Assembly: GCA_012960975.1 (NCBI GenBank)
Contig: DUAE01000032.1
Span: forward strand, 1-64,000
DNA length: 64,000 nucleotides
Reading direction: 5' to 3'
Source: Candidatus Poseidoniales archaeon
GTDB lineage: Archaea > Thermoplasmatota > Poseidoniia > Poseidoniales > Thalassarchaeaceae
The notes below the pieces were generated by a model. The model was not told the origin of the DNA. It saw only the letters and a list, made by a program, of their open reading frames with translations, and did no database searches. Each line of letters starts with the position of its first letter. Positions within the stretch are counted from its first letter, which is position 1. The position numbers and the translations under genes are program-made. This document shows, piece by piece, positions 53,279 to 62,940 of this stretch.

Positions 53279-54217
53279 ATGGATGGCGAAACTACTCCAA
53301 CTTTTCTCGGGCTCGAGGAGTCCGAGTTCGCTCCTTGGGACGTTGTGTTATTGCAGATTCCATTCGAGATGACGACCAGTTACCGAGAAGGTACTGAGTT
53401 TGGTCCTGCTGCTTGTATCGAGGCATCATCCCAAGTCGAACTTTTTGACCCAATCTTACCTTCAAAATTGCCTTGTGGGATGAGAATTCATACCACTACG
53501 CCTTGGTCGAGTGAGGCTCCAACATTGTTAGACTCACTCGATTCTATTCGAGATTATGTTGCACCTTGGATGAATGGAGAACAATTTCCAATCGTTCTCG
53601 GTGGAGAACACGGAATTCTTCCGCCGTTAATGGCTGCTGTTTCCAATCACCCCGCTCTCGATGGTGATCTATCAAAACTAACGCTTATTCAAATCGATGC
53701 GCATGCAGATTTACGCGATGAGTTGAACGAAGAGCGGTTTTCTCATGGCACCGTAATTCGTCGCTCATTGGACGCGGGTGTAGGGAAAGTAATCCAAATT
53801 GGAGTGCGTGCTTATTGTGAAGAAGAAGCTGAGTTTATTGAATCGGATGAGCGTGTCGAAACTTGGTTTGCAAAAGATCTTTTCTCGGCCTCAATTAACA
53901 AAGCAGGATGGAAAAATTTGATCCAGCGAATTTGTGATATCGAAGGTGCAATTTGGCTAACATTCGATATCGACGGGCTTGATGGCTCCCTAGTCCCTGC
54001 AACTGGAACTCCAGTTCCGGGTGGACTTGCCCATTGGGGTGCTGTCGAAATAATCGAGAAACTCTTCTCGAACAAATCTGCGAATGTAATCGGAGCCGAT
54101 GTCAATGAAATATCAACATCTGAAGGAACCAATCTGACCGAATTTTCAGCAGCTCTAGTCGCAACGAAAATTCTAGCAGCCCATATTGCAGCAACTCTTG
54201 CACAGATTGGCGAATGA
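53279..54217 (+). CDS. Agmatinase/arginase-family ureohydrolase
   Basis: The 312-residue protein has all the Mn-ligand blocks: 'VLGGEHGILPPL', 'LIQIDAHADLRDEL', 'GTVIRRSLD' and 'WLTFDIDGLDGSLVPATGTPVPGGL'. Length and 'GTPVPGG' fit agmatinase (SpeB), which releases urea from agmatine to give putrescine, though arginase or another guanidino substrate is possible. The stop overlaps the carboxypeptidase start as ATGA. Confidence 0.9.
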   Translation: MDGETTPTFLGLEESEFAPWDVVLLQIPFEMTTSYREGTEFGPAACIEASSQVELFDPILPSKLPCGMRIHTTTPWSSEAPTLLDSLDSIRDYVAPWMNGEQFPIVLGGEHGILPPLMAAVSNHPALDGDLSKLTLIQIDAHADLRDELNEERFSHGTVIRRSLDAGVGKVIQIGVRAYCEEEAEFIESDERVETWFAKDLFSASINKAGWKNLIQRICDIEGAIWLTFDIDGLDGSLVPATGTPVPGGLAHWGAVEIIEKLFSNKSANVIGADVNEISTSEGTNLTEFSAALVATKILAAHIAATLAQIGE

Positions 54218-55590
54218 TTCAACATCAAACACTGACTAGCGGCGCTATGCGCCGCTCAGCAACAATCATTATTCTCACCTCATTGTTGCTGGCTTCAGCA
54301 GCGCCGATAGCAACGGCACAACAACCAGATATCATCCAAGAGCACTGGTATCACAGTTATCTCACTCTCACCGAAGACGTTCAAGCCTGGGCAGATGATT
54401 ACCCTGAAATTGTTCGACTTGTCAATGCTGGACAAACACTCCACGGCCGCAATCAATGGGTGGTACAAATTTCCGACTGGTCAGTCGATAACAAAACCGA
54501 TGGAACACAAAAAGAACAGGTGTACATCGATGGTGGTCACCACGGTAATGAACACCTGGGAACAGAACTGGCTTTCCTCACAGCAGAATTCTACATCGAA
54601 GGATGGGGCGCCGGAGATGATGAAGCAATCGAGGTTTTACAAAATACCGAATTACACATTATGATTTTACTGAATGCAGATGGAAATGATGTGGATAGTC
54701 GCTGGAATATGAATCAAGTCGATTTGAATCGAAATTACGACCACCATTGGACAACTGATGAATCACGCTCAGGAGATGGTCCGTTCAGTGAACCAGAAAC
54801 GAGAAATAACGCCGATTACATGAACGAATGGGTGATCGATGCCGACCTTTATGTCACGATGCACACCGGAACTTGGATTCTCGCCTATCCTTGGGGATTC
54901 ACCGGAGAAATGCCCTCAGACCGAGAATTGTTCGAGTATATTCGAGACACAATTCATGATGAAATTGACTCCGAGCTTCCCGTACGCAATGCAAACGCAG
55001 GAATTTACCCAACACACGGCACCTCGCGTGACTACGGCTATGGGGTCATGGGATATCCAACTTTTACTTTCGAAACCGATGATGAACAATTTCTATTGGG
55101 AACTTTTGAATCTCTTTCAGATCGGCTTTCGGTAGAGCTTGAAGTTATGAGATATCTGATTTCCAATGTGTGGTATTGGCGCGCTCGGTTGGATGTTGAG
55201 AGCCTCGAGATAAGTGGCCATACTGTCGAGGCTCACGTTGTTAATTCTGGCCAAGCGAGCACAGAAAATGCGACGATTCACTACCTTGATTCGGATGGTG
55301 AAGTATTGTGGCATTCTGAGCCCTTTTTGGTTAATGCAAGTAACCAAACACTAGTTTCACTCGATGCTACAAATTTGACTATGGTTGCCGATGGATCTTG
55401 GGCGATTCATTATCAGAAGCGAGTTATCGACTCTTCTATTTGGGTTGAGGAGACAATCGACAGTTCTGTTGTCAACTCAAAATCTGGAAGCAATGGATTT
55501 TTACCCGCACCATCGATTTTGCTTGGAATTATTGCTATATTTGCAGGTGCAATTAACCAGCGGAAAAACGATATTTTTGTAATAAAATGA
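54214..55590 (+). CDS. Secreted, membrane-anchored M14 zinc carboxypeptidase
   Basis: The start at 54214 overlaps the agmatinase stop by four bases; an internal ATG at 54247 opens the signal peptide more tightly. After the signal ('TIIILTSLLLASAAPIATAQ') come 'GGHHGNEHLGTELAF' (His and Glu zinc ligands), 'QVDLNRNYDHHW', and 'LYVTMHTGTW' with the third ligand His, then 'YPTFTFETDDEQ' with a Glu candidate. A beta-sandwich follows and a C-terminal 'APSILLGIIAIFAGAI' helix anchors it. It cuts C-terminal residues from peptides outside the cell, feeding protein-degrading nutrition. Confidence 0.9.
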   Translation: MIQHQTLTSGAMRRSATIIILTSLLLASAAPIATAQQPDIIQEHWYHSYLTLTEDVQAWADDYPEIVRLVNAGQTLHGRNQWVVQISDWSVDNKTDGTQKEQVYIDGGHHGNEHLGTELAFLTAEFYIEGWGAGDDEAIEVLQNTELHIMILLNADGNDVDSRWNMNQVDLNRNYDHHWTTDESRSGDGPFSEPETRNNADYMNEWVIDADLYVTMHTGTWILAYPWGFTGEMPSDRELFEYIRDTIHDEIDSELPVRNANAGIYPTHGTSRDYGYGVMGYPTFTFETDDEQFLLGTFESLSDRLSVELEVMRYLISNVWYWRARLDVESLEISGHTVEAHVVNSGQASTENATIHYLDSDGEVLWHSEPFLVNASNQTLVSLDATNLTMVADGSWAIHYQKRVIDSSIWVEETIDSSVVNSKSGSNGFLPAPSILLGIIAIFAGAINQRKNDIFVIK

Positions 55591-55679
55591 GATTTGTTTC
55601 GGAAAAAATACGATTAATGCAGTTTTTCAATAGCAATCCTTTGTAAAGCAGGCCGTTATCCGCAGGTTTAGTGGAAGTC

Positions 55680-57191
55680 ATGAAAACAAACGTAAGCGCA
55701 TTTAATAAACCTAGAGACATAATGATTATTCCCGTTTTCGAAGGAATTAACAAGGCCCCAAATCATTCGACATCGGGCCTTGGTCGCGGCGCAAGTATCC
55801 CCGTGAAAGCCGCAGCAGCAAGTGAAGCATGTTCGGGTAAACTAGGAAAATCACTCAATATTTGGACCAAGGGTTGCCAAGTGATTTTCGTCGGTGTCGG
55901 CGATGCTAGAAAATTAACTCACAAAACAGCTAGAGACACCGGAGCGAAAACTTTTGCAAAATTATCAAAAAGGTATGGAACAAATGTATCAATTCGTTTT
56001 ACATCCGGTTGGAAAACCGATATGATGGCAGCATTTACTGAAGGGATGATTCTCAGAGATTACAAATTTGACAAATATCAGAAGCAAGATGAAGAGAAGG
56101 AAGACGAGGGTGAATGGTCTCTTGAATGTCAAACTTCAGACCGTCACCTCGAATTGCTTGCTGCAGCGGTTGCAAAATCAGTTGCAGTAGCAACTGGAGT
56201 CCACATCGCTCGCGACCTAGGAAACGAGCCAGCGAACAAACTCTACCCTGAAGAATATGGTATCAGAGCACTCGAATGGGCGGAAGGAAAGGCGAATGTC
56301 GAAGTTGAAGTTTGGGATTATGCCCGACTCCAAAAAGAAGGAATGCACGGTCTTATTGCAGTAGGAAAGGGAAGCATACACAAACCATGCATGGTCTTTT
56401 TCAGACTAAATCCCAATGCTCAGAAAGATGACCAAGTCCCGTGTATAGTTGGTAAAGGGATCACTTTTGATTCAGGTGGTATTTCGATTAAGGGTAGTGC
56501 TGGTATGGATGAGATGAAACTCGATATGCATGGTGCTGCTACCGTTTTCGGTTTATTCCAAGCACTGTATGCAACCGGTTACAATGGACGAGTCAACGGT
56601 ATTGCTTGCATGGCAGAGAACATGCTTAGTGCAGAGGCATACCGACCAGGAGATGTCATTGATACCTACTCTGGTAAGACAATCGAGGTTCTCAATACCG
56701 ATGCTGAAGGTCGCAATGTTCTCGCCGATGGTCTTTGGAAGGCAGGAGAATTTAATCCCTCATATATTGTTGATTTAGCAACACTAACGGGTTCAATTGT
56801 CGTTGCTCTTGGACATGAAGCAACAGGACTATTCTCCAATGATGCTTCATTGACAAAGAGATTGCAAGAGGTGGGTGATTCTGAAGATGAAATCGCTTGG
56901 CCTATGCCCCTATTACCGGCTTTTGAGAAGCAAATGACCTCATCCAAGATTGCTGATGTTCGAAACCAAGGCAAGAGCCGTTGGGGTGGTGCCAGTCAGG
57001 CTGCAGGCTTCCTGAAACAATTTGTTCAGGAACGCCCTGATGCTGATGGGATTGAGTCTCAGATTCCTTGGGCGCATTTGGACATAGCCGGGACTGCTGG
57101 CATTTGGGCCACTACAACAAATCCTCTCGTAGGACATGGGGCGACAGGGATTCAGGTTCGCGCTTTGCACCGACTAATTACAGAATATTGA
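55680..57191 (+). CDS. Leucyl aminopeptidase (M17 family)
   Basis: The start at 55680 (MKTNVSAF) is the first ATG; a GTG three codons earlier is less likely. The ~503-residue protein has 'VGKGITFDSGGISIKGSAGMDEMK' with metal Lys and Asp, 'MAENMLSAEAYRPGDV' and the signature 'NTDAEGRNVLADGL'. It is the usual hexameric cytosolic enzyme that removes N-terminal residues from peptides. Following the secreted carboxypeptidase, it fits uptake and full breakdown of peptides. Confidence 0.94.
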   Translation: MKTNVSAFNKPRDIMIIPVFEGINKAPNHSTSGLGRGASIPVKAAAASEACSGKLGKSLNIWTKGCQVIFVGVGDARKLTHKTARDTGAKTFAKLSKRYGTNVSIRFTSGWKTDMMAAFTEGMILRDYKFDKYQKQDEEKEDEGEWSLECQTSDRHLELLAAAVAKSVAVATGVHIARDLGNEPANKLYPEEYGIRALEWAEGKANVEVEVWDYARLQKEGMHGLIAVGKGSIHKPCMVFFRLNPNAQKDDQVPCIVGKGITFDSGGISIKGSAGMDEMKLDMHGAATVFGLFQALYATGYNGRVNGIACMAENMLSAEAYRPGDVIDTYSGKTIEVLNTDAEGRNVLADGLWKAGEFNPSYIVDLATLTGSIVVALGHEATGLFSNDASLTKRLQEVGDSEDEIAWPMPLLPAFEKQMTSSKIADVRNQGKSRWGGASQAAGFLKQFVQERPDADGIESQIPWAHLDIAGTAGIWATTTNPLVGHGATGIQVRALHRLITEY

Positions 57192-57254
57192 GTCTATCCA
57201 ACCAATTCATAGCCGAGAAATAACAAGATTGCGACTACGATTATATCACGCGAT

Positions 57255-57533
57255 TTAATTCTCTTCAACTACTTCAAAGTCTACATCAATCGATTTTGAA
57301 GAGAGGGGTTCTTGAGGAATGAATAGCCAAAGAACACCATAAATCAACAAACCTGGTAAGATCCCTGAAAGGAGTGTTCCAATCACATATACAGCTCTAG
57401 TTAGAGTATTATCGAATCCATACCGGTTAGCAAACGCAGCACAAACACCGAAGATAATTCGGCCATTTCGCGGCCGGAAAAATGGTTTAACACCTGTCTT
57501 AATTTTCTTCAGCGATTCGCTCATCAGATTCAC
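57255..57533 (-). CDS. PspC-domain membrane protein
   Basis: The 92-residue protein has the PspC pattern: '[22 protein letters not shown]', '[14 protein letters not shown]' and '[15 protein letters not shown]', with two hydrophobic stretches. PspC senses envelope stress in bacteria. It overlaps the end of dnaK by four bases, so in this organism it is in the chaperone operon. Confidence 0.85.
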   Translation of the reverse strand: MNLMSESLKKIKTGVKPFFRPRNGRIIFGVCAAFANRYGFDNTLTRAVYVIGTLLSGILPGLLIYGVLWLFIPQEPLSSKSIDVDFEVVEEN

Positions 57534-59413
57534 TCTTCATCTGAATCGACGACTTCAAAGTCTGCCTCGACGACACCGTCGTCATCAGCTTCATCTCCGC
57601 CTTCAGCGCCTTCATTCTCTGCCATTTCAGCAGCAGCTGCTTCGTAGAGTTTTGATGAAAGAGCATGCATTAATTCTTCGAGTTCCTTTATTCGGGCCTG
57701 AATTCCAGCCTCATCCAAATCTTCGTCTGCAACCTGAACCTCGTCACGAATAATCATCGATTCGAGTTCCTTCAATTTATCCATAACTGGGTCGATGACA
57801 TCTTCAGATAACTTGTCCTTAGTTTCCTCAATGGTTCGGCGGGTTTGGTAAACAATACTATCTGCAGTGTTGCGAAGTTCGACACGAGCCTTTCTACGCT
57901 TGTCATCTTCTGCGAAGTTTTCTGCATCTGCAATTTTTTGCTTAATATCATCATCACTGAGAGAAGATTGACCCTCAATCTTAATCGATTGCTCGGTTCC
58001 AGTTCCCAAATCCTTAGCGGAAACACTGACAATTCCATTTGCATCGATATCGAAAGTTACCTCGATTTGAGGTAATCCACGAGGAGCAGGGGGGATTCCC
58101 ATCAAGTGGAATCGACCGAGCGTGATATTATCATTCGCGAACTCACGCTCGCCTTGTAAGACGTGAACTTCGACCGCTGGTTGATTATCTGACGCCGTCG
58201 AAAACGTTTCTGAGCGTCGTGACGGAATCGTCGTATTGCGCTCAATCATCGTCGTCATAATACCGCCGAGTGTCTCGATCCCGAGAGTTAGTGGAGTAAC
58301 ATCGAGAAGCAGAACATCAGTTACACCTTCATCACCGATGATGATTCCAGCTTGTAGAGCAGCTCCAACAGCAACTGCTTCATCAGGATTAATTCCCTTG
58401 AATGGAGCCTTGCCAACTTCTTTTTCGATTGCTTCTTGAACAGCAGGTACACGAGTTGAACCACCGACGAGGAGAACCTTGTCGACACTACCCTTACTAA
58501 GACCTGAATCCTTCATCGCCTGGCGAGTTGGACTCATCGTGCGTTCTACTAATTCAGAAATCAAATCTTCAAATTTTGCTCTTGAAAGAGACAAATCCAG
58601 ATGCTCAGGTTGTCCATCGACCATAGTGATAAATGGAAGATTGATCTGAGAGGTATTTGTTCCTGATAATTCGATTTTTGCTTTTTCAGCTGCCTCTCGA
58701 AGGCGGCTCATCGCTTGCAAGTCCTTCGACAAATCGATTCCGGATGACTTCTTGAATTCAGCAAGAATCCAATCGACTACAACTGCATCGAAGTCATCAC
58801 CACCAAGGCGATTATCACCGCTAGTGGCCTTGACTTCAATCTGTGGCTGACCATCAACTTGGTAAATCTCAAGAATGGAAATATCGAATGTTCCACCGCC
58901 GAGATCGAAGACAAGAATCGTTTGATCATCGTCCTTGTCGACACCATACGCAAGCGCAGCGGCGGTCGGCTCGTTAATGATGCGAAGAACTTCTAATCCA
59001 GCGATACGCCCAGCATCTTGAGTCGCTTTTCGCTGTGCATCGCTGAAGTAAGCCGGACAAGTAATGACAGCTTGCTTGACCTCTTGTCCGAGGTACGCCT
59101 CAGCATCCACCTTCAACTTCTGCAAAATAAATGCAGAAATCTCTTGAGGCGTGTAATTCTTTTTGTCGATTTTTTGGGTCCAATCTGTCCCCATTTCCCT
59201 CTTAACAGAAAGAATCGTTCTAGCTGAATTCGTCACGGCTTGACGCTTAGCAGTCACACCGACTAATCGCTCTCCATCCTTTGTAAAAGCAACCACAGAC
59301 GGGGTCGTACGTGAACCCTCCGAGTTAGCGATGACCACTGCTTGGCCACCTTCCAGTGTTGCTACGCAGCTATTTGTTGTTCCAAGATCTATTCCAATTA
59401 CTGGTGTACTCAT
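57530..59413 (-). CDS. dnaK: Hsp70 chaperone DnaK
   Basis: The start at 59413 ([14 protein letters not shown]) is chosen because it fits the family; an upstream ATG adds nine residues and overlaps the Hsp20-like gene. The ~627-residue protein has phosphate loop '[12 protein letters not shown]', '[11 protein letters not shown]', '[12 protein letters not shown]', linker-region '[19 protein letters not shown]' and a substrate-binding domain ending '[11 protein letters not shown]'. Full length. No dnaJ or grpE gene is next to it, unlike usual operons, while Hsp20-like and PspC genes are. Confidence 0.96.
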   Translation of the reverse strand: MSTPVIGIDLGTTNSCVATLEGGQAVVIANSEGSRTTPSVVAFTKDGERLVGVTAKRQAVTNSARTILSVKREMGTDWTQKIDKKNYTPQEISAFILQKLKVDAEAYLGQEVKQAVITCPAYFSDAQRKATQDAGRIAGLEVLRIINEPTAAALAYGVDKDDDQTILVFDLGGGTFDISILEIYQVDGQPQIEVKATSGDNRLGGDDFDAVVVDWILAEFKKSSGIDLSKDLQAMSRLREAAEKAKIELSGTNTSQINLPFITMVDGQPEHLDLSLSRAKFEDLISELVERTMSPTRQAMKDSGLSKGSVDKVLLVGGSTRVPAVQEAIEKEVGKAPFKGINPDEAVAVGAALQAGIIIGDEGVTDVLLLDVTPLTLGIETLGGIMTTMIERNTTIPSRRSETFSTASDNQPAVEVHVLQGEREFANDNITLGRFHLMGIPPAPRGLPQIEVTFDIDANGIVSVSAKDLGTGTEQSIKIEGQSSLSDDDIKQKIADAENFAEDDKRRKARVELRNTADSIVYQTRRTIEETKDKLSEDVIDPVMDKLKELESMIIRDEVQVADEDLDEAGIQARIKELEELMHALSSKLYEAAAAEMAENEGAEGGDEADDDGVVEADFEVVDSDEE

Positions 59414-59436
59414 ATTATTCATCTCCTTATTTTCTC

Positions 59437-60045
59437 TCACTCATTTCCGAGTTCGAATGTGATATCGAGAATACCGTTATTTAGGCTCCACTCGACTATT
59501 TTTGACGCTTTTTGTGGCAAATCAAATCGCCTAAATGGACGAAGTTGCGTCTTCTTCATCAATTGAACAACGGTACCACCATCACTCAAATTTAATTCTA
59601 ATTCAGATTGTTTCAATCCTTCTTGACGACTTACATCAATAGTAACATACATTCTGTTTTCATGGACATAAATATCATCGCAAGGAAGTAATACATATTC
59701 ATCTTCTTCCTCAGCTTCTGCTTCGACAACATTTACTTCTTTGTCGACTTTAATATCAATTCCCATATTTTTGAATAAATTCGCAAATCCATCAGGACCA
59801 TTCATCATCGTTTCCATTTGTTTACGTAATTCTTCAGGGTTGCTGTTCACATCGACCCGCATCTCCGTATTAGCGAGTTTTTCAGGATCAATTCCCATTT
59901 TCTCAAACTGCTCACGAATCTGCCCCATCATTTGTTGGAGCAGTTTAACATCGATTGGCATACCCATATCGCTGAACATTTTGGCCATTTCCTCTAGGAT
60001 TTGATCCTCCCAATCATCGCTGCCAGATTCAGTCATTTCTACCAC
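59437..60045 (-). CDS. Hsp20/alpha-crystallin-like protein upstream of dnaK
   Basis: The 202-residue protein has an acidic, helical N-terminal half with '[17 protein letters not shown]' and '[18 protein letters not shown]', then an alpha-crystallin-like beta sandwich: '[20 protein letters not shown]', '[15 protein letters not shown]' and '[14 protein letters not shown]'. The classical I-x-I tail motif is not evident. It presumably holds unfolded proteins for DnaK, whose gene follows in the same operon. It is divergent from the thermosome gene across a palindrome. Confidence 0.78.
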   Translation of the reverse strand: MVEMTESGSDDWEDQILEEMAKMFSDMGMPIDVKLLQQMMGQIREQFEKMGIDPEKLANTEMRVDVNSNPEELRKQMETMMNGPDGFANLFKNMGIDIKVDKEVNVVEAEAEEEDEYVLLPCDDIYVHENRMYVTIDVSRQEGLKQSELELNLSDGGTVVQLMKKTQLRPFRRFDLPQKASKIVEWSLNNGILDITFELGNE

Positions 60046-60081
60046 TACTCAACTTGAGGTTGTATAGACGGAGTCGGCAGG

Positions 60082-60089
60082 CATATATG
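60082..60089 (-). promoter_or_regulatory. TATA-like box for the hsp20-dnaK operon
   Basis: CATATATG on the minus strand lies about 40 bases before the Hsp20-like start. Spacing leaves a short untranslated leader. It is next to the palindrome at 60100-60117. Confidence 0.45.
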
Positions 60090-60099
60090 AACCTCACGG

Positions 60100-60117
60100 A
60101 ATTTAGAATTCTAAATT
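60100..60117. promoter_or_regulatory. 18-bp perfect palindrome between hsp20-dnaK and thermosome
   Basis: AATTTAGAATTCTAAATT reads the same on both strands. It sits upstream of both divergent chaperone transcription units, close to the TATA-like box of the hsp20 side. This is where a dimeric heat-shock regulator would bind; inference from position and symmetry. Confidence 0.5.
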
Positions 60118-60238
60118 TGTATTACTTAGTGGCCTGATTTTACAATTTATTGAAGTCTTAAATTGAAAAAATAAATGATATCGGATGAAATTTGATGATG
60201 AACGGTTTCAAATCATGCAGGTCGGTCGGCGAGTTTGC

Positions 60239-61849
60239 ATGAGTGAAGCCGACCACGATGTGGCTTTGGAAGACACCGACCGTGTTCAGGGGCGTACAGC
60301 GTTAGTTCGAAACGTTGCTGCTGCGGTCGCATTATCCGGCGCGGTCAGATCAACACTCGGTCCGCGCGGAATGGACAAAATGCTTGTCGACGATTCGGGA
60401 GAAGTCCTTGTTACTAATGATGGTGTGACGGTTTTAGAGACTGCAAAGGTCGAACATCCAACTGCTAATTTGTTGATTGCAGCATCTAGCGCACAGGATA
60501 GGGATGCTCGAGATGGAACGACCACAACTGTAATTTTGATGGCAGAGATGCTACAAAACGCACTCGAATTGGTCCGAACAGGAGTTCATCCTACAATAAT
60601 TGTGAATGGTTTTCAAATCGCTAACGAAGAGGCTCTTACCGAATTGGATAGATTGGCTCGTGCTCCAAAAAATGATGCTGAACACCGTGCGGTCGTCTCG
60701 ACTTCTTTAGCTGGAAAAATCGATACGAAATTAGTTCAACACTTGACTGATTTGGCACTTGAAGCAGCAGCAACTCTGATTGGTGAAGATGGTGGTGAAG
60801 ACCTTGAGAGATTGCGTATCAAGCGGTTACAAATCTCAGATGGAGTTGCATTAGAAAGTGAATTAATCCCTGGCCTATTCATCGCAAAAACTCGAACTGA
60901 TATCTCTTCGGATGCAGAGAGTGAAGGTGGAAAAATTGCTATCATCGATGGGGCACTCGAGGTTGCGAAACTCGAATTTGATGCACATATCGAGGTTCAC
61001 AGCGCTGGCGTCTTACGTGGATTCCACGAACGGGACGAAGAAAATCTTCGAACGATGGTTGACCAACTCTCTGAATTAGATATCGAATTACTCGTCGTTC
61101 GAGATGGTATCGCAGACGAGGTGATACCTATGTTAACAGCGGCAGGAATTACCGCTTATCGCCGTTTTGAGCGAGAGGATTTAGAGCGGCTTGCTCGAAT
61201 GACTGGAGCAAGGATGGTTCGCGATACAAAGCGCATGACTATGGGTGATGTTGGTATCTATACAAAACGAAGTGAGAGAGTCATTGGAGGTGTCAAATAC
61301 ACACGAATTGAAGCCGATAAAGGAGGAGCGATGACCGTCCTCTTGAAAGGTACATCTCCCGAACTTCGTGAAGAGGTTAGTAGAGCATTTAGCGATGCAC
61401 TAGGTGTTGCCCACCGTCTCAATCTAAATCCAAATATACTACCAGGAGGTGGAGCAACACAAACTCATCTCGCAAGACATCTTCGATCTTTTGCAACAAC
61501 ACAATCTGGCCGCGAACAAATGGCGATTGAAGCATTCGCGGCTGCATTAGAAATCGTTCCTCGAACTCTCGCACAAAATGCTGGGCGAGATCCGATCGAC
61601 GAAATTCTTGCACTTTCAGCAGCCCAAGCAAATGACCAAGACAACGGTGCTTGGATAGGTATTGACGGAATCGAAGGAGTTGTTACAAGGATGGATAAAA
61701 TGGGTATTATCGACCCATTATTCGTCGTAAGTCATGCAATTTCTGGTGCGACAACAGCAGCGATCTCAGTTCTCAGAATCGATGATGTTCTTTGGGCAAA
61801 ACAGGGTCCACAAACACCAGATTGGTCGGATCAGATTGAAGATAATTGA
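60239..61849 (+). CDS. Thermosome / group II chaperonin subunit
   Basis: The start at 60239 (MSEADHDVALEDTD) is chosen over an ATG at 60185, because an AT-rich TATA-like stretch lies at about 60163-60175, too close to the earlier ATG. The ~536-residue protein has 'LGPRGMDKMLVDDSGEVLVTNDGVT', 'VGIYTKRSERVIGG', 'PGGGATQTHLARHLRSFA' and 'LAQNAGRDPID'. The ATP-site GDGTT motif reads RDGTTTT here: Asp and Thr residues remain, the first Gly is replaced. It folds cytosolic proteins in a double ring. The C-terminal GGM-type tail is absent. Confidence 0.94.
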   Translation: MSEADHDVALEDTDRVQGRTALVRNVAAAVALSGAVRSTLGPRGMDKMLVDDSGEVLVTNDGVTVLETAKVEHPTANLLIAASSAQDRDARDGTTTTVILMAEMLQNALELVRTGVHPTIIVNGFQIANEEALTELDRLARAPKNDAEHRAVVSTSLAGKIDTKLVQHLTDLALEAAATLIGEDGGEDLERLRIKRLQISDGVALESELIPGLFIAKTRTDISSDAESEGGKIAIIDGALEVAKLEFDAHIEVHSAGVLRGFHERDEENLRTMVDQLSELDIELLVVRDGIADEVIPMLTAAGITAYRRFEREDLERLARMTGARMVRDTKRMTMGDVGIYTKRSERVIGGVKYTRIEADKGGAMTVLLKGTSPELREEVSRAFSDALGVAHRLNLNPNILPGGGATQTHLARHLRSFATTQSGREQMAIEAFAAALEIVPRTLAQNAGRDPIDEILALSAAQANDQDNGAWIGIDGIEGVVTRMDKMGIIDPLFVVSHAISGATTAAISVLRIDDVLWAKQGPQTPDWSDQIEDN

Positions 61850-62793
61850 AGACCCGCAATCATCGCATCACAGAGTGCATCAAGGTCATACTCGGCTCGC
61901 CAACCCCAATCCTGTCTCGCCAACTCATCATCAATTGAATCAGGCCAAGAGTCGGCATATTCCTGCCGAACATCCGGTTTGAAGTCACAAGTGAAATCGG
62001 GAACTCGGGCTGCCACAGCATCAGCTAACTCGGCAGCAGTGAACGAAATACCTGCAATATTGTATCCCACCCGCGATTCGCCAAGACTCTCTGCGGGTGC
62101 ATCCATGAGTGAAATCGTCGCGCGTATCGCATCATCCATGTACATCATTGGAAGACGTGTATCAGCGCGAACAAAACAGTCGTAGTGTCCATTCGCGAGA
62201 GCCTCGTGGAAGATGTCAACGGCGTAGTCAGTCGTGCCACCACCAGCCGGGGCCTTGTAGGAAATCAGACCAGGATAACGAATCCCACGCACATCAATTC
62301 CATATTGATTCCAGTAATTCCTCGCCAATCGCTCTCCAGTCACTTTTGTACGTCCATAAACGGTTGTCGGGTTCAATGGCGTAACCTGTGGTGCATGATT
62401 TGGAGAATCTGGACCAAACACGGCAATCGAAGATGGTGTGTAGACGCGCAGAGAATGTTTTCGAGCGGCCTCAAGAACTGTAATCAGACCTCCCACATTA
62501 ACCCGCTCGGCCAACTCCGGAAATTTCTCAGCAGACACGCTCAAAAGTGCCGCAAGATGGTAAACCAATCCGATGCCTTCCTCAACGATTACAGCATCGA
62601 AGGCATCGGCATCAATCACGCTCAGATGCCGATAATGGCCACCGATAACCACTGGATGATCGGGCATATCGCGGACATCACTGGCGACTACCGCATCTAT
62701 CCCGAACCGAGCGCGCAGCGCCTCTACTAATTCCGTGCCAATCTGCCCTAAGGCACCAGTAACCAAGATTCGGTTCCCAGTAGTAGCCTCCAT
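61831..62793 (-). CDS. SDR-type L-threonine 3-dehydrogenase-like epimerase
   Basis: The start at 62793 (MEATTGNRILVTGALG) is chosen because it puts the NAD motif 'ILVTGALGQIG' near the N-terminus. The ~320-residue protein has 'LVYHLAALLSV', the catalytic 'TVYGRTKVTGE' (Tyr and Lys) and 'DVRGIRYPGLISYKAPAGGG', 'DYAVDIFHEAL', 'TRLPMMYMDDAIRATI', matching the short-chain threonine dehydrogenases related to GalE. It oxidises threonine to 2-amino-3-ketobutyrate. It overlaps the end of the thermosome gene by 19 bases, convergent. Confidence 0.9.
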   Translation of the reverse strand: MEATTGNRILVTGALGQIGTELVEALRARFGIDAVVASDVRDMPDHPVVIGGHYRHLSVIDADAFDAVIVEEGIGLVYHLAALLSVSAEKFPELAERVNVGGLITVLEAARKHSLRVYTPSSIAVFGPDSPNHAPQVTPLNPTTVYGRTKVTGERLARNYWNQYGIDVRGIRYPGLISYKAPAGGGTTDYAVDIFHEALANGHYDCFVRADTRLPMMYMDDAIRATISLMDAPAESLGESRVGYNIAGISFTAAELADAVAARVPDFTCDFKPDVRQEYADSWPDSIDDELARQDWGWRAEYDLDALCDAMIAGLQLSSI

Positions 62794-62940
62794 CGTGCCC
62801 TCGGAAGTCAGGCGACACTTAGAGTTGCGAGATATTTTGTTCAAAGTTTGAAGTGAAGTTGACGAATTGAGCCATATTTTAACTGAATACAAGCCAATGT
62901 TCATAGGAGAGATATATCGGCTTCAAACCCCGTTGATTGC

